Below, one piece after another: positions 22,556 through 29,610 of a stretch of 29,610 nt of DNA. The stretch covers positions 1 to 29,610 of the IMG/VR virus record IMGVR_UViG_3300020165_000106. One strand, written 5' to 3'. The position numbers and the translations under genes are program-made. This DNA is from a virus. Within the stretch, counting starts at the first letter, position 1; every line of letters begins with the position of its first letter. The notes beneath the pieces were generated by a model. That model did not search any database and was not told the DNA's origin. It saw only the letters and a program-made list of their open reading frames with translations.

Positions 22556-25500
22556 TATTTTTGCTCCTGTGTTTCTTCATCTGGATTAATTCCATATTGC
22601 ATAAGAACCATCTTATACAATTTTTCTTGTGTGTTGCCAGCCATACGATAGAATCCCATTTTGTTGTCATCTATCCTACCATCTGGCATTTGTTTTTTGT
22701 CAAAGAAGCCTGCATTTCCTTGACTATATACTTGCTCACCTGTATAAGCACTGAATCCTGCTGTATAACCTATATAAGCAACAGCAATAGTTTGGTCTGC
22801 ATAACCACCGTCATCAGTAGGTTCGCCTTCTTGTATATTCTGTAGTTGAGCCTCTAAGTTTGCTTGTGCAACTGTAGCGCCAACAGAGTCTGCTAGACTC
22901 TCAACTGCTTCTGTAGTACGTTGTTCTTGTGCTGAGTTCTGTACTTCAAAACGTTGAAAGTTTGGTGCTTGTTGACTTAAAAATTCAGTCAACCCTGTAC
23001 CAGTCGCCAATGCTTCAGTTAAACTATCTTCAAACTGTACGTCAGTACTACTAATTCCACCAGTACCGTCATCAAAGTTTTCCACAAATAACTGTTCTTC
23101 TTGCATCATTTCTTGTTGTTGTACAGCAACTTCAAAGGCAGAAGTCTGTACAACGTCTACAGACGTGCTAGAGACATCAATAGCAGTGTCTACTTGACCA
23201 GTTACTTGTTCAAATTGTTGTTGACTTGAACTGTCTGCAATTGCACCAGTCGAATCACTACTAGATGAACTAGCAACTGATTGTGAACCAGTGTTATTAA
23301 AACTGCTACCGTCTTGACCTGCGAAACTTTGTGATGCACCTGAATCAACTTGCACTGACGCAGAGGCTCCACCGTCACTAATTACATCTTCAATAACGTT
23401 GGCAGTTTGTGCATCATCTGAGACTGCGGAAGCAATCTGTGCAATAGCAACACTTTGATAAGAAGGTCTTGACTTAGAAGACGAGCCAGAACTTGAAACA
23501 GCCTGTTCTGCTTCTTTCTCTACACGAACTTCTTCTTGTGCTATTTCTTCACGGACTTCTTCTTGTTCTTCTTCTACGATTAATACTTGTTCCTCGATCA
23601 CTTCCTCTTCTCTTATTTCTTCAGTAGATTCTTCAGCAGTTAATTCTTCTAATTCTGCTTCACTAATTAATTCTTCAAATGCCTCATCTTCTACGATAAG
23701 TTCAAATACTTCATCAGATTCTACAAAGATTTCTTCTTCAGTGTAATCAGGCATTAACTCATCATCTTGTGCTATCCAAACTTCTTCTTCAGGAGCACCT
23801 TCAACAAATGTGTCCCAATTGATTTGACCTTCTTCATCAAATTCTATGTTTTCGTGCCATTGATCAACTTCTTCTTGTCCATATGTTGCAACATCATGTT
23901 CATACCAATCTTGGTCTGTGAACGAATAAAAATCGTCTCCGTATGTTTCAACCATACCCTCTAATCGTTCTGTTTCTTGTTGTTGAAATTCTTCAGTTGC
24001 CCAAACATCAGCAGTAAGTGTGTCAATGTTACCATTAGGATCCCATTCAAGTGACTGTTGTTGCATTGCAGTATCATGTAATTGAGTATCATAGTTTTCT
24101 AATCCACCTACAGTGTCTAATACATAGTCACCCGGTCTGTGCCCGTTGAATTGTACTGCTAATGGATCTTCTCCTAATGCGGCTATGTGTTCTTGCCCCA
24201 TTGTTACAAACATAGCATCTTGCGGGGAAAGTCCTTGATCGACAAGCATTTGTTGTTCTGTGTTTAAGTCATCATATGAGATGTTAGGATCAAGTCTAGG
24301 GTCATATACACCACCTTCCATCCAGGGTTCATCACCAAAGTCACCATTGACACCTCCGTCATCATAGACATAACCATCATTGTATACAGATCCATCTGTA
24401 TTGTATTGTTCTCCAGTATTAGGATCAGTCATTAATCCTGTAGTTGGATCGTAACCTCCTGAACTAGTAGCAATAATTGCGGCATCATACCCAGGACAAC
24501 TTGGATCATACAATGGATCAATTTCACACATCAACCCTTGATCTACTTCATTGCCTTCATATAACTCACATCCACTATCATATTGTGAATCTAAATTACA
24601 TTGATATTCTAAATATGCTAGATCATACAATAAACAATCTGTTGAATATAAAGGATTGCTTTGACATTGTACTGGTTCACCGTCTGCTTCTGAATATAGT
24701 ATACCTCCACCGTCTTCTAAGTATCCACCATCCATATCATCAAAAGTATTGTCAACACTACCATCACCTAAGTTATCTGTATTGTCATCATAAAATAGAT
24801 ATTGAGTATAGTTTGTATTGCTTTTTTGTTCTCCGATCAAAACATCATGGTTTATGATATCTAAATCACCATACAAAAATCCATAGTTGTCAGGTTTGTT
24901 TACTTCTGCTCTTTCTGAATCAGTACAGGCTATTCTTGTATTACTGTCTCCGCATTTTGCATTAGAGTCGTTGTAATCAAATATGTAAACTTCAAAACTA
25001 TTTTCTGATACTCTATTGTATTCTCTTAAATTATACCAACCGAATATGGCATAATCATCAAATGCTTTATATAATAATGCACTGTTACTGTTTCCCCCAA
25101 TCAAGTCAGTATAAAAGGGAAAAAGAGTATCAGTTACATGTTTAGTATAACCTTCTTCTCCACTACCTAATTGATTTGGTGTGTAGTCGTAGCACATCAA
25201 ACTGTTCCAATTACCAATGCTGTAATCTTCTTTTACTAATTTAAGACAACCATTCGTACTCATTACTGCGGCAGTATACGAGTCGTTATGCCACTCCCAT
25301 GAAAAACCAAATTCCATTCTTACATAACAACCACTGTCATCACTAAATGAACCATAGTTATCTGTAACTATGGTTTTACAACCTGACACACCAGTCAGAC
25401 CACTACGAGTCAAATCATACAAATCTCCGTAATTTCCAGTAACTGAGTAAATGGTATTGGTGCCGTCGGCATTCGACTCGTTATAGTCAGGAGGATTGTA

Positions 25501-25560
25501 TTGTGCTACCGCAAACATGGGTAGCATCAATAGTAATGATATTATTGTGAATCGTGCCAT
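22555..25560 (-). CDS. 1001-residue exported acidic protein with C-x9-C repeats
   Basis: The N-terminus (MARFTIISLLLMLPMFAVAQ) is a clear Sec signal peptide, likely cut after residue 20 or close by. Residues 60-250 are beta-rich with FGFSWEW, STNGCLKL and DTLFPFYTDL, reminiscent of a nidogen-like (NIDO) extracellular domain. Three repeats follow, each C-x9-C: 299-309, 321-331 and 345-355, with a PLYDPSC type core. Residues 620-720 are extremely Glu-rich. The segment after it (KSRPSYQSVAIAQIASAVS) and the C-terminal part (DKKQMPDGRIDDNKMGFYRM) look conserved. It overlaps the preceding gene by 19 bases. Export to the periplasm or surface is well supported by the signal peptide; function is unknown. 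Confidence 0.88.
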   Translation of the reverse strand: MARFTIISLLLMLPMFAVAQYNPPDYNESNADGTNTIYSVTGNYGDLYDLTRSGLTGVSGCKTIVTDNYGSFSDDSGCYVRMEFGFSWEWHNDSYTAAVMSTNGCLKLVKEDYSIGNWNSLMCYDYTPNQLGSGEEGYTKHVTDTLFPFYTDLIGGNSNSALLYKAFDDYAIFGWYNLREYNRVSENSFEVYIFDYNDSNAKCGDSNTRIACTDSERAEVNKPDNYGFLYGDLDIINHDVLIGEQKSNTNYTQYLFYDDNTDNLGDGSVDNTFDDMDGGYLEDGGGILYSEADGEPVQCQSNPLYSTDCLLYDLAYLEYQCNLDSQYDSGCELYEGNEVDQGLMCEIDPLYDPSCPGYDAAIIATSSGGYDPTTGLMTDPNTGEQYNTDGSVYNDGYVYDDGGVNGDFGDEPWMEGGVYDPRLDPNISYDDLNTEQQMLVDQGLSPQDAMFVTMGQEHIAALGEDPLAVQFNGHRPGDYVLDTVGGLENYDTQLHDTAMQQQSLEWDPNGNIDTLTADVWATEEFQQQETERLEGMVETYGDDFYSFTDQDWYEHDVATYGQEEVDQWHENIEFDEEGQINWDTFVEGAPEEEVWIAQDDELMPDYTEEEIFVESDEVFELIVEDEAFEELISEAELEELTAEESTEEIREEEVIEEQVLIVEEEQEEVREEIAQEEVRVEKEAEQAVSSSGSSSKSRPSYQSVAIAQIASAVSDDAQTANVIEDVISDGGASASVQVDSGASQSFAGQDGSSFNNTGSQSVASSSSSDSTGAIADSSSQQQFEQVTGQVDTAIDVSSTSVDVVQTSAFEVAVQQQEMMQEEQLFVENFDDGTGGISSTDVQFEDSLTEALATGTGLTEFLSQQAPNFQRFEVQNSAQEQRTTEAVESLADSVGATVAQANLEAQLQNIQEGEPTDDGGYADQTIAVAYIGYTAGFSAYTGEQVYSQGNAGFFDKKQMPDGRIDDNKMGFYRMAGNTQEKLYKMVLMQYGINPDEETQEQK

Positions 25561-26873
25561 TCTGCTTCACAACTCTTAGTAGATTTACGTCTTCCTTTAA
25601 AGTCAGGTCTAGTACATTTTTCTAAATAAGCGGCTTCATCAGCAGATACGTTTGATATTTGGTCAACTTCAATTTTGTCAGAACTGAATACGCCTAAGAT
25701 TTTACTCTTAACACCTTTCTTTTGATCAGGACGTCTGTCTTCATTCTTTTCCCATCTGTCAGAAGCGGCTGGTCCAATTGCACCCATATACGGACAAGGT
25801 GTTCCTGCCATTTCCATTGCTTGAAATACTCTAGGATCCTGACACATTAATGATACTGCGGCTACTTTCATACCCATATCATATATTGTTTTGGACAACT
25901 TGATTCTTTCACAGTTCATGTCTCTAACAGACTTACCACCTGATAAACCGAATACTTGACCCTGAAACGCTCCAGACACACCTGTTGTACATAAGTCTTG
26001 TGAATAACTAGACCCGATACTCGGTGCAATCGCACTTGCTGGTGGTGCCTTAGTTGTGATCTCTTGTTTAATAGTTTGATCAGTTTTGTTTATGTTGGTG
26101 TTGTTATTCGTATTAGTGTTCTCATTTTTGTTCTCTGACTTGTTATTAGTCGTTACATTAGAATCACTTGTACTGGTCGAAGTGTTGTTATTGTTATTGG
26201 TGTTATTCGAGGTCGTATTATTGTTATTCGTGTTAGTATTGTTTGAAGTACTATTAGAATTTACATTTTGGTCAATATTAGAATTGTTGTTATTCGTATT
26301 GGTGTTATTCGAGGTACTGTTTACCGTACTATTGTTGGTATTGTTATTGGTATTGGTATTGTTACTAGTCGAATTATTGGTGTTATTGTTCGTGTTAGTA
26401 TTGGTATTAGTCGAAGTATTGTTATTCGTATTGTTATTGGTATTGGTATTGGTACTTGTTGAAGTATTGGTATTATTGTTTGTGTTATTATTGGTATTAT
26501 TGTTTGTATTGGTATTGGTCGAAGTACTAGTATTGGTATTATTGTTCGTGTTAGTATTGGTACTAGTCGAAGTATTATTATTAGTATTGTTATTAGTGTT
26601 GGTATTGGTATTGGTGTTCGTATTGGTATTGGTGTTAGTATTGGTATTATTGTTCGTATTGGTATTAGTAGAGGTGTTGGTGTTAGTATTGGTATTAGTC
26701 GAGGTGTTGGTATTCGTATTTGTGGTAGTACTTGTAGAAGTACTTGCTTCACAATTCTCGGTACCCGCTGTACAGGTGCCAGTGGCCTGTGCAGAAATAT
26801 TTGGCGTATATGCCATGGCAATAAATAAAAGTGCAAATGCAATCGATAGTCGCATGTTAGAATTTATGAACAT
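25542..26873 (-). CDS. 443-residue exported protein with Asn/Thr repeat
   Basis: First gene of the minus operon. After a short N-region comes a hydrophobic signal sequence (RLSIAFALLFIAMAYTPNIS then AQA). Met7 is an alternative start, but AGGA lies nine bases before ATG 26873. Residues 44-262 are almost entirely Asn and Thr with some Ser. The C-terminal domain (263-443) has six cysteines at 295, 321, 344, 360, 420 and 435 and the element MCQDPRVFQAMEMAGTPCPY. The repeat could be a flexible spacer, or an N-rich assembling segment. It is probably co-exported and works with the 1001-residue protein downstream. Confidence 0.85.
   Translation of the reverse strand: MFINSNMRLSIAFALLFIAMAYTPNISAQATGTCTAGTENCEASTSTSTTTNTNTNTSTNTNTNTNTSTNTNTNNNTNTNTNTNTNTNTNTNTNNNTNNNTSTSTNTNTNNNTNTSTSTNTNTNNNTNNNTNNNTNTSTSTNTNTNNNTNNNTSTNTNTNTNNNTNNSTSNNTNTNNNTNNSTVNSTSNNTNTNNNNSNIDQNVNSNSTSNNTNTNNNNTTSNNTNNNNNTSTSTSDSNVTTNNKSENKNENTNTNNNTNINKTDQTIKQEITTKAPPASAIAPSIGSSYSQDLCTTGVSGAFQGQVFGLSGGKSVRDMNCERIKLSKTIYDMGMKVAAVSLMCQDPRVFQAMEMAGTPCPYMGAIGPAASDRWEKNEDRRPDQKKGVKSKILGVFSSDKIEVDQISNVSADEAAYLEKCTRPDFKGRRKSTKSCEAEWHDSQ
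26088..26744. repeat. Low-complexity tandem repeat encoding Asn/Thr runs
   Basis: Irregular short units built of AAT/AAC and ACT/ACC codons on the minus strand encode 219 residues of N, T and S. Codons vary between units, so the repeat is kept at the protein level as well as in the DNA. Such DNA is prone to length change by slippage. Confidence 0.9.
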
Positions 26874-26910
26874 ATGTAGTTTTCCTATATAGAAATGAGG
26901 TTAGCACTTG

Positions 26911-26918
26911 TATTTAGT
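26911..26918 (-). promoter_or_regulatory. Probable late promoter box for the minus-strand operon
   Basis: On the minus strand ACTAAATA predicts +1 near 26905, giving a leader of about 32 bases with an AGGA ribosome site before ATG 26873. Confidence 0.5.
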
Positions 26919-26997
26919 ATTTGGGAAAAATAAAACGCTACTAGACTATCGGTTCCATTTGTTTTTTATACTTTTTTTATCTTTTGGTACAACCGGG

Positions 26998-27037
26998 GAT
27001 AAATAGTAGTTGACTCAGGAAGATATTAGTGTATAAT
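26998..27037 (+). promoter_or_regulatory. Overlapping late and sigma70-type promoters of the gp32 gene
   Basis: GATAAATA (26998-27005) is a late-type box with +1 near 27011. TTGACT (27010-27015), a 16-base spacer and TATAAT (27032-27037) form a sigma70 promoter with +1 near 27044. The gp32 leader would be about 100 bases. Confidence 0.65.
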
Positions 27038-27043
27038 AGATTC

Positions 27044-27106
27044 ATGTGTCAAAAATTGTTTTTAACAAAAACTACACTAGTGAGACTTCGGTCTTGCGAC
27101 AACTAA
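27044..27106 (+). CDS. Possible 20-residue leaderless upstream peptide in the gp32 leader
   Basis: The frame opens with ATG 27044, seven bases past the -10 (the predicted +1), and ends at TAA 27104-27106. It encodes MCQKLFLTKTTLVRLRSCDN. A small AGAC-TTCG-GTCT hairpin (27083-27094) lies inside it. It may be chance, or a leader peptide or regulatory element for gp32. Confidence 0.25.
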   Translation: MCQKLFLTKTTLVRLRSCDN

Positions 27107-27145
27107 ACGAAAGCTAAAATTAAAGCACATTATAGGAGAAACAAT

Positions 27146-28138
27146 ATGGCAAGTCTAGCTGACATCCGTGCCCGTCTCGCGGCACAAGAAAATAAACCTA
27201 CAGGGAATTATCCCCAATCTGACGGAGCGATTTATCCTCATTGGAAAATGGACGAAGGTGCATTAGCATCATTGCGTTTTTTACCCGATGCTGATACTGG
27301 TAACTCATTCTTTTGGATTGAACGACAAGTCATCAAATTACCATTCAATGGTATTAAAGGTGAAGTAAATTCAAAACAAGTGACTGTTCAAGTTCCTTGT
27401 GTTGAAATGTTCGGAGAAAATTGTCCTGTACTAGCAGAAGTTCGTCCTTGGTACAAAGACGAAACTCTAAAAGAAATGGCTAACAAATACTGGAAGAAGA
27501 GAAGTTATCTTTTTCAAGGCTTTGTACGTCAAAACCCAATTGGGGAAGACAATACTCCTGCGAATCCTATTCGTAGATTTGTTATTTCACCTCAAATCTT
27601 TCAAACGATCAAGTCTTCATTGATGGATCCTGAAATGGAAGAGTTGCCAACTGATTACATGCGTGGTCTTGATTTCAACATTAAGAAAACGACTAAAGGT
27701 CAGTATGCTGATTACTCAACATCATCATGGTCTCGTAAAGAAACTGCATTGACTGAAGTAGAACAAGCGGCTATTGAAGCACATGGTCTATTCAACTTAG
27801 CAGACTTCTTACCTAAGAAGCCAAGTGAGTCAGAACTCAGAGTCATTAAAGAAATGTTCGAGGCATCAGTAGATGGTCGTCCATACGATACTGACAAGTT
27901 CGGTGCTTACTATCGTCCATATGGTGTTGATGCACCTACAGGAACTCCAGCACCGGCCCCAGCGCCAGCGGCTGAAGTAGCAACTCCAGTAGAAACATCT
28001 ACTCCGTCGGAACCAGTAGTCGAAACTGCACCAGCAGTAGAAACTCCTTCAGCGGCTCCAGTTGAAAATGCTGAGCCATCTAGTGATAAAGCACAAGACA
28101 TTCTAGCAATGATTCGTGCAAGACAAAACAATTCGTAA
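27146..28138 (+). CDS. 32: Single-stranded DNA-binding protein (T4 gp32-like)
   Basis: 330 residues, with AGGAG upstream. The N-terminus (MASLADIRARLAAQE) is the basic cooperativity region. The core contains PCVEMFGENCPV (two Cys, 85 and 93) where T4 gp32 binds zinc. One T4 Cys appears replaced here (CPVL rather than a C-x2-C pair), so zinc binding may be altered. A Pro/Ala-rich linker (about 265-300) leads to a C-terminal tail ending DKAQDILAMIRARQNNS. The protein coats single-stranded DNA in replication, recombination and repair. It precedes uvsX by one small gene. The roughly 100-base leader could carry translational autoregulation as in T4. Confidence 0.94.
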   Translation: MASLADIRARLAAQENKPTGNYPQSDGAIYPHWKMDEGALASLRFLPDADTGNSFFWIERQVIKLPFNGIKGEVNSKQVTVQVPCVEMFGENCPVLAEVRPWYKDETLKEMANKYWKKRSYLFQGFVRQNPIGEDNTPANPIRRFVISPQIFQTIKSSLMDPEMEELPTDYMRGLDFNIKKTTKGQYADYSTSSWSRKETALTEVEQAAIEAHGLFNLADFLPKKPSESELRVIKEMFEASVDGRPYDTDKFGAYYRPYGVDAPTGTPAPAPAPAAEVATPVETSTPSEPVVETAPAVETPSAAPVENAEPSSDKAQDILAMIRARQNNS

Positions 28139-28150
28139 GAATTGCGAGTC

Positions 28151-28170
28151 TGGGGGAGGAAACTCCCCCA
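28151..28170 (+). terminator. GC-rich hairpin with GAAA tetraloop after gp32
   Basis: TGGGGGAG, GAAA, CTCCCCCA: a perfect 8-bp stem, followed by TATTTG rather than a long T-run. It may be a weak terminator or an mRNA 3'-end stabiliser separating gp32 from uvsX expression. Confidence 0.5.
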
Positions 28171-28188
28171 TATTTGTAGGAGAAAACT

Positions 28189-28425
28189 ATGACACTACCA
28201 GACGAAAGATTTAGAGCCCTTAAACAAGGGAAGAAATTATTAGAAGAACTTTGCGATCCAGGCAAAACTCCACGTGTACCAAGTCTTATCAGAGATAGGG
28301 CAAGGGCGGCACTGAGACATTATCCTGCTGATTATGATTTAGATGATATGGCAGTGGCCTGCCCAGAAATCTTGCAAAAGCCTTCTAACTCTAGTAGAAT
28401 TAACAATAAACAATCTAATCAATAG
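28189..28425 (+). CDS. Small BPSL0761-like protein
   Basis: 78 residues, with TAGGAG upstream. MTLPDERFRALKQGKKLLEE and VPSLIRDRARAALRHYPADY match the pattern I remember for the BPSL0761 family (MTxPDERxRA...LRHYP), found in proteobacteria and marine T4-like phages. The function is unknown. It lies between the gp32 and uvsX genes. Confidence 0.8.
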   Translation: MTLPDERFRALKQGKKLLEELCDPGKTPRVPSLIRDRARAALRHYPADYDLDDMAVACPEILQKPSNSSRINNKQSNQ

Positions 28426-28433
28426 GAGTTAAC

Positions 28434-29516
28434 GTGGCAAAACCATTTGACGTTTCCAAATTTAGGAAAGACATAACCAAATCTATCGATGGCTTATCGA
28501 TAGGTTTCAACGATCCAACTGATTGGATCTCAACAGGTTCATATGCATTGAACTATCTTATTTCAGGAGACTTTGACAAAGGTGTTCCTCTAGGTAAGGT
28601 AACAGTCTTTGCAGGTGAATCAGGCGCAGGTAAATCATACTTTGCCGCAGGCAACATTGTAAAGTCAGCACAAGATCAAGGCATCTTTGTAGTCTTAATT
28701 GACACAGAGAACGCACTTGATGAAGCATGGCTACAAGCATTACAAGTTGACACTTCAGAAGAAAAACTTCTTAAGTTAAGCATGAGTATGATTGACGATG
28801 TAGCAAAAACTATATCAACCTTTATGAAAGATTACAAAGCAATGGCAGACGAAGAACGTCCTAAAGTGTTATTTGTAATTGACTCATTGGGTATGATGTT
28901 GACACCAACTGATGTTGATCAATTCGACAAAGGTGACATGAAAGGTGATATGGGTCGTAAGCCTAAAGCACTAACATCATTAGTAAGAAACTCTGTTAAC
29001 ATGTTCGGTAGTTATAACGTTGGACTTGTTGCAACTAATCATACATATGCATCGCAAGATATGTTTGACCCAGATGATAAAATATCAGGTGGTCAAGGCT
29101 TTATCTATGCATCAAGTATTGTTGTTGCTATGAAGAAGATGAAACTGAAAGAAGATGCGGCAGGGAATAAAATCTCTGAAGTAAAAGGTATTCGTGCAGG
29201 CTGTAAAGTAATGAAGACTCGTTATGCAAAACCTTTCGAGGGTGTGCAAGTGAAGATTCCTTATGAGACAGGCATGAATCCTTATTCAGGTCTTGTTGAC
29301 TTGTTTGAGAAATCAGGCGTGTTAACTAAGCAAGGCAATCGATTGAAGTATATCACTCAATCAGGTGAAGAAATTCTCAAGTTTAGAAAGCCTTGGGAAG
29401 CAAACGAAGATGGTTGTTTAGATAACCTTATGTCCGAATACTCTGAAGTTAAAGATGCGTTAGATGTTGTAAATAACGAAGATGCATTGACTAACGAAGA
29501 GGTAGACGTAGTATGA
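28434..29516 (+). CDS. uvsX: UvsX RecA-like recombinase
   Basis: 360 residues from a GTG start with AGGAG ten bases before it. Walker A is GESGAGKS (61-68) and Walker B LFVIDS (ending Asp150, Ser151). ATNHTYASQD and GGQGFIYASS correspond to the L1/L2 and core regions of RecA-type proteins. The acidic C-terminus (NNEDALTNEEVDVV) is usual for UvsX. It catalyses strand exchange in recombination-dependent replication with gp32. The TGA overlaps the ATG of the next gene (ATGA). Confidence 0.96.
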   Translation: MAKPFDVSKFRKDITKSIDGLSIGFNDPTDWISTGSYALNYLISGDFDKGVPLGKVTVFAGESGAGKSYFAAGNIVKSAQDQGIFVVLIDTENALDEAWLQALQVDTSEEKLLKLSMSMIDDVAKTISTFMKDYKAMADEERPKVLFVIDSLGMMLTPTDVDQFDKGDMKGDMGRKPKALTSLVRNSVNMFGSYNVGLVATNHTYASQDMFDPDDKISGGQGFIYASSIVVAMKKMKLKEDAAGNKISEVKGIRAGCKVMKTRYAKPFEGVQVKIPYETGMNPYSGLVDLFEKSGVLTKQGNRLKYITQSGEEILKFRKPWEANEDGCLDNLMSEYSEVKDALDVVNNEDALTNEEVDVV

Positions 29517-29610
29517 ATTTAAATGACTTATCAACTGTTTGGGTATTGATTAAACCCAGTATTGAAGATGGTGACCCTAGGGAAGCCGCCGATCTGTTAG
29601 TAAATCATTT
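29513..29610 (+). CDS. Start of an unknown gene (3' end outside window)
   Basis: ATG 29513 overlaps the uvsX stop (ATGA), and the frame stays open for 32 codons to the edge. The peptide starts MNLNDLSTVWVLIKPSIEDG and is helical. In T4-like phages helicase gene 41 is often near uvsX, but nothing here identifies this product. Confidence 0.65.
   Translation, partial: MNLNDLSTVWVLIKPSIEDGDPREAADLLVNH

Noticed and set aside
24477-24857. Plus-strand frame rich in His and Leu
   Set aside because: It lies opposite the large exported-protein gene, whose frame has cysteine repeats and conserved-looking segments; there is no ribosome site for the plus frame.
26088-26744. CRISPR-like repeat array
   Set aside because: Units are only a few bases, irregular and coding; there are no spacers of constant length.
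26086-26892. Long plus-strand open frame of 268 residues rich in Leu and Val
   Set aside because: It is the complement of the Asn/Thr repeat; the hydrophobic pattern is a by-product of AAT/ACT codons read backwards, and the minus-strand gene has a signal peptide and ribosome site.

Overview
This window looks like part of a T4-like marine myovirus (tailed phage) genome. Four observations support that: a T4-type large terminase (gp17), a gp32-like single-strand DNA-binding protein, a UvsX recombinase, and repeated late-promoter boxes close to the T4 consensus TATAAATA. The DNA is AT-rich and the genes are tightly packed with many ATGA and TAATG junctions. The host is most likely an alphaproteobacterium, for example a SAR11 relative. 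The phage carries a circularly permuted, two-piece type tmRNA gene whose tag ends in YALAA. Permuted tmRNAs also occur in some cyanobacteria and betaproteobacteria, so the host is inferred. No photosynthesis genes are seen.

Layout. Positions 1-900 (minus) hold the 5' part of a gene for a predicted internal head protein with a T4-like capsid-targeting N-terminus. Positions 936-1353 are a tmRNA transcription unit with its own sigma70-type promoter and a strong terminator. Positions 1368-3779 encode a large nucleotidyltransferase-domain protein and an oxygenase-like protein. Positions 3783-6729 hold three genes (a 90-residue protein, a MoxR-type AAA+ ATPase, and a zincin-VWA protein), each behind the same composite promoter TTGACA-N5-CCCAAAAGG-N3-TATAAT. 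Positions 6726-8785 are small unknown genes, one of them a 52-residue four-plus-cysteine protein. Positions 8846-13249 are metabolic: thyX, then an epimerase, a radical SAM enzyme and a DegT-type aminotransferase in overlapping order. Positions 13284-18818 hold a holin, small structural and membrane proteins, a second protein with a capsid-targeting-like N-terminus, a methyltransferase, an SGNH hydrolase and terminase gp17. Positions 18836-21705 encode an 885-residue protein with a cysteine cluster and a phage copy of ribosomal protein bL33. Positions 26873-21710 are a convergent minus-strand operon of four genes, two with signal peptides (one with a 219-residue Asn/Thr repeat) and two with membrane segments. 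Positions 27010-29610 return to replication and recombination: gp32, a small protein, UvsX, and the start of another gene.

Regulation is the most coherent signal. At least four late genes (starts at 900 minus, 1368, 17256 and 18836) have a TATAAATA-like box ending exactly six bases before the A of the ATG, and no Shine-Dalgarno sequence. With T4 spacing (box at -13 to -6), transcription would begin on the start codon, so these late mRNAs are predicted to be leaderless. Host-translation factors (tmRNA, bL33) and a possible ATPase-VWA-protease system appear beside ordinary structural and replication genes.
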